A stretch of 21,565 bases of DNA from Clostridium sp. UBA6640 (GTDB lineage: Bacteria > Bacillota > Clostridia > Clostridiales > Clostridiaceae). The notes beneath the pieces are model-generated. The model did not search any database. It was not told the origin of the DNA and saw only the letters and a program-made list of their open reading frames with translations. Every line of letters starts with the position of its first letter. Position 1 is the first letter of the stretch. The translations under genes were made by a program, and so were the position numbers. The stretch is taken from assembly GCF_002455975.1 (NCBI RefSeq), contig NZ_DKLM01000015.1:58759-80323 (forward strand). The letters run 5' to 3'. This document shows, in pieces, positions 14,878-21,565 of the stretch.

Positions 14878-17574
14878 TTAATCTAATTCATTAAACATAA
14901 ACATACGACAAATATAAGCTACTTCATTATTTGTAATTTCTACATTATATTGCTCTTCAAGTTTTTTTAGACATTGTTTTATCTCTACAATTTCTCTACT
15001 ATATTCATCGATAAAACCTTCCAAATCTTTAAATATTGATTCATTACCACCATTTTTTAGCTTATCTATTAGAAAACATATGTGAATTATTATTCCCACT
15101 TCTACTTCATCGCTAAAAGTTTTTTCTAACTGTATTTTTATTTGTTCAACCGTTTGCTTAACATCTTCAACAGTTCGTTCACAACCATCAAAATTCAAGT
15201 GTTCTTTAAGTGATGAGCTAATTTTATTATAAGTATCATTTACTTCAACTATTTCTTTAAGGGTATTTATCCCGCCTTCAATCAATAAATCTTTTGCAGA
15301 TATAAACGGTATATCATCTATATGAATTTTTACTGTTCCAACTATAGCTAAAATTTTATAATTTTCCTTATAATAGTCTACTGAACTTAAAAATTCTCTT
15401 CTATTTATGATATTCATTGGAATTATCTCTATCTTCTCAAGATTTGGTAGCTTTTCACAAATAACCCTCTTTAATCTCTCCGCTGCCCCATCTCCAGTAA
15501 AACAAGCAGTAATAATAATATTCTTCTTTTCTATATTAGTTTTTCTGATTGGTTCTCTTGTAAAAGAATTATTTTCTTTACAACTTTGATATACTTCTAT
15601 TAAGTCTCTGCCTAGAACTGCTTTTCTTAAAGCTTCAATAACCATAGGAGTACTAGCTCTATCAATAGTTTTAGCGATTATTCCAGTTTCTTCATATATC
15701 ATATCTCCAAAGTTTACTAATGACCCCATATCTACTAAAAGCAGAACTCCCTTACCTTTATTTATATTTTCTGCCTTCTTCTTTGCTAACTGATATGCTT
15801 CTTCTGCATTCATAGCTAGAGGCATATCTAGAGCAACTGCATGATTTACTCCTACCAAATCATTAGCAACCTGTACCATACTGCTAGCAGTACTGTTTCC
15901 ATGAAATATTACAAGTATCCCAACTTTATCTTTTTCTTCACTTTCTAGTTCAAAAGAATTTGATGCTAAAAACATAGCAATATAACCTATTTCGTCAAGA
16001 GGTATTTCAATATAAAAGGATTTATCGATAACCTTTGCTATTTCCATCGCAACTAAAAATTCTTCATCATATTTAGATCTTATAAAATTTAATTTTGGAT
16101 TATATATTTTCCTTCCATTTTTAATTCTTCTTATACTACCATTTAAATGTAGTGTAAGAGCAAAATATAAATTATCATCATATTCTCTATAAAGTTTATT
16201 TTGAGCGAAAGTTAATATATAATCTACTGTATTAACTATCTTTTCTCCAACTATATTTATTATTTCCTCTCTCTTAACCTTAGATGTTATATATCCAATA
16301 TGTTTTTTAAAATGGCTTTCTATATCAATATTAAGAATTTGATTAATCTCACTCTCTTGAATACCAGATGCCTTTAAATTTTCTAGCTTTCTTTCTATAT
16401 CATCATAGAAATCTCCCTTTTCTTCATGGCTCTCCTCTAATTTTCTTAATTCCTCTTCCTTATAATAAAATTTAAGTATATCCCCAGTATTCTTTAAAAT
16501 ATTATCTATTTTTTCTCTATTATCTTTTATTTTTAGGATTCCTTTTTTTACATAACTAGGTAGATCCTCTTGAATAATTATCATATAATTTTTTCTTTGC
16601 GATTTATAATTTAAAAACGCCTTTGCACAGGCTAATTGTATATCACTTTTCAACTGTCCTATATTATTGGGGCAATCATATAATAAAAAAGACTCCAAAG
16701 AATTACGATTAATATATATACTCTTTCCCAATCTTTTTGATTCATCCTTTATAAATAACTCAATAAGCTTATATCTTTCCCTCATTCCTCTATTCATTAA
16801 TGATGGCAAAGTAATTATCATTGGAATCCTTCTAGTAAATGTCTTTAAAAGATGAGATTGAGGGTTTTCCGTAGTAGCAGCTATTATCTGTACTGATACC
16901 CTTTCTATTCTTTCCGTTTCTCCTAACGGCCTAAAGTGTCCTTTATCTATAAATGTAAAAAGTATTTCCTGTCCATGTGGCGGCAGTCTATGTACCTCAT
17001 CTAGAAATATAACTCCACCATCAGCTTTTTTTAGTAATCCTTCTCTATCTTTATCTGCACCAGTATAAGCACCCTTTTTTACTCCAAAGATATAAGCTAT
17101 TAAAAGTTGAGGATTATCTGCATAATCTGCGCAATTAAAATGTATAAAGGGTGCTTCAAAAGGAAGCATTCCTGACTCCACAGAAAATTTATGCATAAGC
17201 TCCGCAAAAAGGGATTTTCCAACTCCTGTTTCTCCAAGGAGAAGGGTATGTAGCCCCCTTGGTGGATAAAGTATAGCTGCCTTAGCTTGCTGAATAGCTA
17301 TTTGTAAACTATCTTGTGCACCTATAATGCTATCCAAACTATTGCTACTCTGATCTTCCTGGAAAATAGCAATATTTTCTTCTAGGGTTTTATACAGTAC
17401 AGGACGTCCCTGAATTTTTTCAAGTTTCTTTTCTGAATAAAGTTTATTAAGATATCTGCTAACATTTGCCCTATCTAAATTTAATACTTCACTTACATCA
17501 AAAGCAGATACTCCCTTTGGCATTTTCTTTTGCAATGCTGAAACAGTCTGTAATATTTTATCCTTACTCTTCAA
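14878..17574 (-). CDS. LevR-type sigma-54-dependent activator with PRD and EII-like domains
   Basis: The protein is 898 residues from the chosen start. Domains in order: winged helix-turn-helix (about 1-65); AAA+ module with Walker A GETGVGKS (114-121), the sigma-54 contact motif GAYTGA (168-173, a GAFTGA variant) and Walker B GGVIFLDE (186-193); PRD1 (about 425-545, His476 in LTLHLNG); EIIA-Man-like domain (about 550-680, His558 in IFHGNST); EIIB-like domain with Cys691 in ACFTGDG; PRD2 (about 795-898, His831 in IIHICFLIDKL). This is the LevR/ManR layout, in which HPr and EII proteins phosphorylate the PRD and EII-like domains to tune activity. The likely start is TTG 17574, with GGAGGG six bases upstream; the in-frame ATG at 17592 lies before that site and has no site of its own. 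It should activate the sigma-54 promoter at 14437. Confidence 0.93.
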   Translation of the reverse strand: MKSKDKILQTVSALQKKMPKGVSAFDVSEVLNLDRANVSRYLNKLYSEKKLEKIQGRPVLYKTLEENIAIFQEDQSSNSLDSIIGAQDSLQIAIQQAKAAILYPPRGLHTLLLGETGVGKSLFAELMHKFSVESGMLPFEAPFIHFNCADYADNPQLLIAYIFGVKKGAYTGADKDREGLLKKADGGVIFLDEVHRLPPHGQEILFTFIDKGHFRPLGETERIERVSVQIIAATTENPQSHLLKTFTRRIPMIITLPSLMNRGMRERYKLIELFIKDESKRLGKSIYINRNSLESFLLYDCPNNIGQLKSDIQLACAKAFLNYKSQRKNYMIIIQEDLPSYVKKGILKIKDNREKIDNILKNTGDILKFYYKEEELRKLEESHEEKGDFYDDIERKLENLKASGIQESEINQILNIDIESHFKKHIGYITSKVKREEIINIVGEKIVNTVDYILTFAQNKLYREYDDNLYFALTLHLNGSIRRIKNGRKIYNPKLNFIRSKYDEEFLVAMEIAKVIDKSFYIEIPLDEIGYIAMFLASNSFELESEEKDKVGILVIFHGNSTASSMVQVANDLVGVNHAVALDMPLAMNAEEAYQLAKKKAENINKGKGVLLLVDMGSLVNFGDMIYEETGIIAKTIDRASTPMVIEALRKAVLGRDLIEVYQSCKENNSFTREPIRKTNIEKKNIIITACFTGDGAAERLKRVICEKLPNLEKIEIIPMNIINRREFLSSVDYYKENYKILAIVGTVKIHIDDIPFISAKDLLIEGGINTLKEIVEVNDTYNKISSSLKEHLNFDGCERTVEDVKQTVEQIKIQLEKTFSDEVEVGIIIHICFLIDKLKNGGNESIFKDLEGFIDEYSREIVEIKQCLKKLEEQYNVEITNNEVAYICRMFMFNELD

Positions 17575-17986
17575 AACATTCCCTCCAAACATTTAGTAGG
17601 AAAATTTCACAAAAATAAATTTGTACATCTTTTAAAAGCTACTATTAGAAGCTTTAGAAGCTTATGATAATATTTCCTATAAAATCCAATATATATGACA
17701 TAAAATATTCAAAGCATTATCAGTTGCTTTTTAAAGGATGGTTTATTTATATAATTATAGCACTTATAAATTTTCTTCACATTATTTGGAAGCATTCTTT
17801 GCAACCATTATTATTAATTTTATATAGAAAACTTTAAAATATAATCATAATCCCAGAATTGATTATTACATTTTTTGCATCATATACCAGAAACCCTGAA
17901 AGTTATACCCCAAATTTCTCAAAAGCTGTAGCCTGATTTTTTAAACTACATACTATAGTTATTAGAAAGTAAAAACTTTCAATTAG
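17575..17986. other. Gene-free interval upstream of the activator gene
   Basis: No credible ORF is seen. It should contain the promoter of the activator gene, but no convincing -35/-10 pair could be fixed. The only distinct element is a perfect tandem 9-mer TTAGAAGCT at 17645-17653 and 17654-17662, about 70-90 bases upstream of the activator start, which could be a binding site. Confidence 0.5.
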
Positions 17987-18420
17987 CCTATAAAAGAAAA
18001 TTTAATTATAAAGAATATAGAAGAAACAATTAATATATATTTAAGTAACTACATTAACAAAAGAGGAAATAATTGCTCATGTAATAATAAAAAGCCAATG
18101 ACAAAAGAAGTATTATCAAATCCAACACTAGAAAAAAGCGAAGAGATAAAAAATAGATGATTTAGTAGCTGATGGTATGACTGTTACTACTGTATTACTA
18201 TATGGTTCTGCATGTCCTTCAATTCCTAATAATATAATAAATTTTTGTTTTTTATAAATACTCTTGATGCATTAGATATTACAGTATTTAATACAGCAAG
18301 AATAATCTACAATCTTAGTTGCTTATAGTGCATTGTAGGACATGTACTACTAGTAATACAGTCTGTGGCTACTTTGTAACTCTTACTGTGCTCTATGAAC
18401 AAATTATGAGATGTATTTAA
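17987..18420 (+). pseudogene. Unrecognised, frameshifted coding remnants
   Basis: Successive open stretches lie in shifting frames: 17987-18160 (frame a, 57 codons, containing ATG 18098 reading MTKEVLSNPTLEKSEE), 18156-18257 (frame b, reading DDLVADGMTVTTVLLYGSA then CPSIPNN), 18233-18328 (frame a again, reading LDALDITVFNTARIIYN) and 18319-18420 (frame c, reading RTCTTSNTVCGYFVTLT). The abutting frames look like one or two small genes broken by indels. The Thr/Ser/Cys-rich stretches following an acidic leader-like part recall ribosomally made peptide precursors, but I recognise no family and chance is possible in AT-rich DNA. Confidence 0.3.
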
Positions 18421-18530
18421 TTTTAAATAAATACCTTTATTTCTAGTACAGACTATATAAGAGTGATAAGTGAATTCCCTAAATATGCTTCCCTATGCTG
18501 TCATGATTTCGTATGCGTAAATAATATTGT

Positions 18531-18731
18531 ATGTATAGATATAATGAAATTGAAGTAAATAATGTATGTGATATCATTCGTGAAAAACTAGTTAGCTATG
18601 ATTGTACTGATGCAATAATTAATATTATCATAATTCAATTATGTAATGATATTATTAAAGTTGCTAGAGTTTCTGGTTTCTTTACCCTTCTAAATTATAA
18701 TCCACCTAATCCAGAAAATTGCAATTCATAG
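18531..18731 (+). CDS. Hypothetical 66-residue protein
   Basis: It opens with MYRYNEIEVNNVCDIIREKL, has a hydrophobic centre (AIINIIIIQLCNDII) and ends in a Pro/Asn-rich tail (NYNPPNPENCNS). There are four cysteines, no signal peptide and no motif I recognise. A strong terminator follows about 60 bases later on the same strand, which supports real transcription. Against it: no convincing ribosome site precedes the ATG, and the stretch just upstream holds broken frames. It may be a small real gene, the surviving end of a decayed one, or a chance frame. Function unknown. Confidence 0.4.
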   Translation: MYRYNEIEVNNVCDIIREKLVSYDCTDAIINIIIIQLCNDIIKVARVSGFFTLLNYNPPNPENCNS

Positions 18732-18793
18732 TAGCTTTTTTATAATATGTACCAAATTTTTTCTTATAAGTTACTCATATAAATAAAAAAATT

Positions 18794-18822
18794 ATGGCTA
18801 TTCCTTTTGGAATAGCCATTTT
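18794..18822 (+). terminator. Strong rho-independent terminator
   Basis: An 11-bp perfect stem ATGGCTATTCC (18794-18804)/GGAATAGCCAT (18809-18819) with a TTTT loop is followed by TTT. An A-run on the other side makes it potentially bidirectional. It is the best sign that the 18000-18730 stretch is, or was, transcribed on the plus strand. Confidence 0.8.
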
Positions 18823-19039
18823 AATTAATATTAGTTGTATTAAATTAAATTTTAAGTTTCCTACAAAAATTATCTTATTACTTTAGTTCTGCAAAATAAA
18901 AATCTAAATTAGTAATGTTACCAAAAAGTAAATACAGAATATTTTTCCTCACCATATTATATAAAAGTTACACACAAATACGTATGCCAAGTGCTTAGCT
19001 AATAGGCTTTACGGCTGCTTAAATGATGTAAATTGTGAA
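18823..19039. other. Gene-free AT-rich interval
   Basis: No ORF, repeat or convincing promoter is visible between the terminator and the transposase relic. It probably belongs to the decayed mobile-element zone. Confidence 0.4.
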
Positions 19040-19306
19040 ATGTCTAAACCACAGTTTAATCATTTATCCAATATTGTAAATGAACTAATAAATCTACCTG
19101 CATTAAAACTTTACCTGAGATTGCAAAAGTGTAGTATCTGCAAAAGACTTCATAACTTCTTTTAAGACTTCACATAATTGTGAAAAAGTATGCGCCTTAT
19201 GGATTGTTTGTACACAAATAATAAATCAATAGAAGCCTCTTTAGCGAAGGGATATCATCTAATAGGAGCAATAAAATCTAATAGAAAAACAGCTCCATTA
19301 ATATCC
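19040..19306 (+). pseudogene. Transposase relic (IS4/IS701-like DDE family)
   Basis: Two fragments remain. One starts at ATG 19040 (MSKPQFNHLSNIVNELINLP), like the N-terminus of DDE transposases, and stops at 19165. The second (about 19190-19306) reads LMDCLYTNNKSIEASLAKG then YHLIGAIKSNRK, like the segment around the second catalytic Asp, where intact relatives have D-x-WYT and a GYHxIGALKxNR stretch. In intact transposases these parts are far apart, so most of the gene has been deleted and frames have shifted. The second fragment runs straight into a GGGACGGTTC repeat. Family assignment is by eye; non-functional beyond reasonable doubt. Confidence 0.6.
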
Positions 19307-19330
19307 TTAAGGGACGGTTCATTTTTATTT
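19307..19330 (+). repeat. Solo half copy of the GGGACGGTTC repeat
   Basis: TTAAGGGACGGTTCATTTTT followed by ATTT matches the left end of the two complete elements at 19348 and 20531. It lacks a right inverted end before the next copy begins 41 bases downstream, so it is a truncated or single-unit (REP-like) copy. Confidence 0.75.
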
Positions 19331-19347
19331 CTATATTTCTATTTCTC

Positions 19348-19430
19348 TTTAAGGGACGGTTCATTTTTATTTTTATATTCTATAAATAATATAAATACAA
19401 CTTAGAACATAATTATGAACCGTCCCTTAG
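19348..19430. mobile_element. 83-bp inverted-repeat element, REPIN/MITE-like, copy 1
   Basis: Ends TAAGGGACGGTTCAT (19350-19364) and ATGAACCGTCCCTTA (19415-19429) are perfect inverted repeats of 15 bases around an AT-rich centre. It has the same length and ends as the copy at 20531-20613, while the centres differ. No coding capacity. It is likely mobilised in trans by the RAYT-type enzyme encoded at the right edge. Confidence 0.75.
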
Positions 19431-19751
19431 ATATAACTTCACTAATGAAACTATATCTTTTTTAAAAAGAATCTGTTACGCTTTCACATTACTAAAAGTT
19501 TTTCAGAGCATATTCTCATAGCTAATATCTTTAAATATAAAAAATTTAATCATTTTTACTATATATAAATATATAAAATTTTTATCCGTAAATTAAGTCT
19601 TTAGAACGTTAAACTTAAAATAAATTTCATAATTATAAATATTTTATATGATATATTAATTTAAATTAATTTTTAGAATTAATTTTATATTTTTTATGTT
19701 TTCTATAAAATTCCATTTACTTTTTTACAATTTCATGCTAATATTACATAT
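19431..19751. other. Gene-free AT-rich interval
   Basis: There is nothing beyond very AT-rich sequence and the upstream part of the lipoprotein promoter. No ORF or strong hairpin is seen. Confidence 0.5.
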
Positions 19752-19760
19752 TGTTATACT
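19752..19760 (+). promoter_or_regulatory. Extended -10 promoter of the lipoprotein gene
   Basis: TGTTATACT is an extended -10 element (TG, one base, TATACT). The -35 area 17-18 bases upstream (TTTCAT/TTCATG) is poor, as is common with extended -10 promoters. It lies about 40 bases before the ATG at 19801. Confidence 0.45.
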
Positions 19761-19800
19761 TTACAACATAATTTTACATTAAAAAGGAAGGATTGTTTTT

Positions 19801-20466
19801 ATGAGAAAATCAAAAAAATTACTTTTATTAACAGCTATTTTAGCTGTATTTGCTTTTGGAGGTTGTTCTTCTAAAGAAAAAGCAGAACCTGTAGAGCCTA
19901 TGAAAGCTAGCTTTGAAACTAAAGATTACGATGGAAAGAATTTCACTGCATCAATTCCTGCAAATTGGGAAGTTGACGAAACAACAATGGCTCCTATAGT
20001 AATATTTTTAAACACTTCTGAAAGTACTGAAAATTTTGTTTCTAATGCTAATATTAACATAGCAGACATACCTAAAGAAGGCTTAAAAGACATGAGTAAA
20101 TATGCTGAACTTGTAAAGAAAGAGATTGGAAATACTCAAGAAGGATTTATTTTTAACATAACTAATTCTGAAGTTATAAATCTTCCAAGTGGACAAGGTG
20201 CTTTATTTGAATTAGACGTAAAGCTTTCACCTGAATCAATCAAATCTTTAGTAGATAGCAATATGCTTGATAAAAAATGGCTAGATATACTTAATGAAAC
20301 TGGATCCATAGATGCTTTAAAAGATGAAGTATATTATAAGCAAATTCAAATACACATGCCACAAAATGATAAATTGTCTGTAGTTAGTTATGCTTTCACA
20401 CCAGCTAGCTCTGCAAACAATAAAGAAATAACTACTTATTTAGCTCATCATCTTAAAGTAAAATAA
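19801..20466 (+). CDS. Putative lipoprotein of unknown function
   Basis: The 221-residue protein starts with a Lys-rich signal peptide and hydrophobic core ending in a lipobox (FAFGGC, Cys22), then a charged linker, so it should be anchored to the outer face of the cell membrane. The mature part (about 35-221) looks like a single globular domain. It begins DYDGKNFTASIPANWEVDE, reminiscent of PsbP/DUF1795-like folds in which a short strand and an IPxxW turn open the domain; that likeness is weak and by eye. AAGGAAGG precedes the ATG and a terminator follows closely, so it is a complete single-gene unit. It is flanked by two copies of the GGGACGGTTC element. No enzyme motifs are seen. Confidence 0.8.
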   Translation: MRKSKKLLLLTAILAVFAFGGCSSKEKAEPVEPMKASFETKDYDGKNFTASIPANWEVDETTMAPIVIFLNTSESTENFVSNANINIADIPKEGLKDMSKYAELVKKEIGNTQEGFIFNITNSEVINLPSGQGALFELDVKLSPESIKSLVDSNMLDKKWLDILNETGSIDALKDEVYYKQIQIHMPQNDKLSVVSYAFTPASSANNKEITTYLAHHLKVK

Positions 20467-20488
20467 AATTTATATTTAAATTCATATG

Positions 20489-20524
20489 AAAAGTCTACTT
20501 ACCTTTAATGTAGGTAGACTTTTT
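20489..20524 (+). terminator. Terminator of the lipoprotein gene
   Basis: A 14-bp stem AAAAGTCTACTTAC (20489-20502)/GTAGGTAGACTTTT (20510-20523) with one T-G pair and a 7-base loop, ending in a T-run. It lies 23 bases past the stop codon. Confidence 0.85.
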
Positions 20525-20530
20525 CCCATG

Positions 20531-20613
20531 TTTAAGGGACGGTTCATTTTTATTCTCATATTCTATACAATACTATAATTCATTTTAAATATAATTATGA
20601 ACCGTCCCTTAAA
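20531..20613. mobile_element. 83-bp inverted-repeat element, REPIN/MITE-like, copy 2
   Basis: Perfect 17-base inverted ends TTTAAGGGACGGTTCAT (20531-20547) and ATGAACCGTCCCTTAAA (20597-20613) surround a 49-base AT-rich centre. It lies 7 bases after the lipoprotein terminator and about 155 bases from the end of the RAYT gene. Ends and length match copy 1, while the centre diverges except near the ends, as expected if the ends are what a transposase recognises. Confidence 0.8.
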
Positions 20614-20768
20614 TGAAATGAAACGAAAAATAAATATTAAATATGCTTGTTTATTCTAATTAAGTATATGCAGATTTATTGCTATTTTAATTTTCATCAT
20701 AAATATTTCTAAGCTTGTCCTTTTTCTCTTTATAAGTATAATATTTATATATAAAGATATTTTTTATA

Positions 20769-21565
20769 TTAGCATGCTGTTCTTTGAAGATTAGCTTCTA
20801 CTAATTCATCTAACATAGTTTGATAAAATTTATTTTTAATTATTAGGTCTACTCCGTATCTGCAAAGCATAGATACATTAGATTGTGTTATATTCTCTAA
20901 TGTTTTACATATTTCTTTTTGGCTCTTACCACTAAACTGAGTTAAAAACACTACGTATATAGCCTTTGCCTCCCTACTTTTTCTTCCATGTTTTAATTTT
21001 AACTCTATATGTTCAGTTCCTGTCTTCTCACAGACAAAATTACTTATTTCCTCTTCTGAACAATTTCTAAGTAAAATAACTTTTTCACTTCTATATTCTG
21101 ATTTATCATTTTCAAATTCTGTTTCTTTAAGTTTTTCCTTTTCTACATTAAACATGGTTTTATAGTAGTTCTCTCTTGCTCTTCTTTTTCTCCTACCAAA
21201 AAAACTCATTATGTATTCTTCATTACAAAGATTAAATTTATTTTTTTCTAATCCTAGATATAATGATAAACTTGAATATGTATATTCTTCTGGCTTTTCT
21301 TTGTATTCTTTTATATCTACTGGATTTCTATGTATATATTTGGAAACTTCTATTAAGTATGCATCACTATTTATTGGCTTACTTTTATATCTATCTCTAA
21401 ATACTGGCCCTTTATGATTTTTGCCCTTTCTAAGATACCCTCCATATCTCAAATTAAACTTTTTCATCATTTTACTTAAATCTCCGCCATTAATATCTAT
21501 TAAAAAATGAGTATGGGTATCCATTAAGCAATAGGCATAAATCTTAAAATTTTCTTCAATCTGTA
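20769..21565 (-). CDS. REP-associated tyrosine transposase (RAYT, Y1/IS200-like superfamily), 5' end outside window
   Basis: The frame stays open to the right edge, so the N-terminus is missing; visible residues begin QIEENFKIYAYCLMDTHTHF. This is the HUH segment, here His-Thr-His (usual form MxNHVHLLI). Further family marks are RYGGYLRKGKNHKGPVF, RDRYKSKPI and SKYIHRNPV, the last with the likely catalytic Tyr context. The C-terminal extension includes SGKSQKEICKTLENITQSNV, which resembles a helix-turn-helix and is present in some RAYT groups. Such enzymes nick and move short palindromic REP/REPIN elements and are usually single-copy, not in insertion sequences. The 83-bp repeats nearby are its probable substrates. 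An ATG at 21524 lies inside the conserved domain and is not the true start. Confidence 0.85.
   Translation of the reverse strand, partial: QIEENFKIYAYCLMDTHTHFLIDINGGDLSKMMKKFNLRYGGYLRKGKNHKGPVFRDRYKSKPINSDAYLIEVSKYIHRNPVDIKEYKEKPEEYTYSSLSLYLGLEKNKFNLCNEEYIMSFFGRRKRRARENYYKTMFNVEKEKLKETEFENDKSEYRSEKVILLRNCSEEEISNFVCEKTGTEHIELKLKHGRKSREAKAIYVVFLTQFSGKSQKEICKTLENITQSNVSMLCRYGVDLIIKNKFYQTMLDELVEANLQRTAC

Noticed and set aside
17788..17804. Sigma-54-like sequence TTGGAAGCATTCTTTGCAA on the plus strand
   Set aside because: The GG and GC are eleven, not ten, bases apart, the -24 box lacks the C after GG, and no gene follows.
18966..18988. TTGGCATACGTATTTG on the minus strand, resembling the real sigma-54 promoter
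   Set aside because: An extra base and TG in place of the invariant GC break the -12 element; no gene lies in the right position.
19307..20613. Repeated GGGACGGTTC units as a possible CRISPR array
   Set aside because: Only three copies, irregularly spaced, with terminal inverted repeats and no regular spacers or cas genes.
1..21565. tRNA, rRNA or phage genes
   Set aside because: No cloverleaf-like, rRNA-like or phage structural sequences were recognised anywhere in the window.

Overview
The window looks like chromosome of a low-GC Firmicute, most probably a Clostridium or close relative. The DNA is very AT-rich, ribosome binding sites are strong (GGAGG type), several starts are GTG or TTG, and the gene families are typical of anaerobic clostridia: a small sirohaem reductase, a LevR-type sigma-54 activator, a BceB-type permease and clostridial-style amino-sugar genes. 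The species cannot be decided from the sequence alone.

Layout. Bases 1-1100 hold a small sirohaem/4Fe-4S reductase gene (+) with a good promoter and a Crp/Fnr-like palindrome, closed by a bidirectional terminator. Bases 1104-3032 (-) encode a BceB-type ABC permease with no ATPase next to it and a BceR-like inverted repeat upstream. Bases 3313-4563 (-) encode a GH3 (NagZ-like) lipoprotein. Bases 4830-14408 are the core: a run of ten minus-strand genes, in transcription order HPr, BadF-family sugar kinase, PTS EIIB, PTS EIIC, GH4 phospho-glycosidase, PTS EIIA, MupG-family 6-phospho-muramidase, nagA, nagB and ptsI. A sigma-54 promoter (TGGCAT-N5-TTGCT) lies just before the HPr gene, and the gene upstream (14878-17574, -) encodes a LevR-type sigma-54 activator carrying PRDs and EII-like domains.

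How the core works (inference from families). PEP phosphate would pass through EI, HPr, EIIA and EIIB to an N-acetylglucosamine-containing disaccharide imported by EIIC. The phospho-disaccharide would be split by the GH4 enzyme (chitobiose type) or MupG (MurNAc-6P-GlcNAc type). Free GlcNAc would be rephosphorylated by the BadF kinase, deacetylated by NagA and deaminated by NagB to fructose-6-phosphate. The activator has the domains to sense this relay and switch on the sigma-54 promoter. The outward-facing NagZ-like lipoprotein just downstream fits cell-wall or chitin fragment salvage.

The right end (17575-21565) is a low-density, mobile-DNA-scarred zone: frameshifted open-frame remnants (17987-18420), an unrecognised 66-residue ORF with a strong terminator behind it, a shrunken DDE transposase relic, an unknown lipoprotein gene (19801-20466), two 83-bp inverted-repeat elements plus a half copy sharing AAGGGACGGTTCAT ends, and a RAYT-type Y1 transposase gene running off the right edge. 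The short repeats and the RAYT probably form one REP/REPIN-type system.
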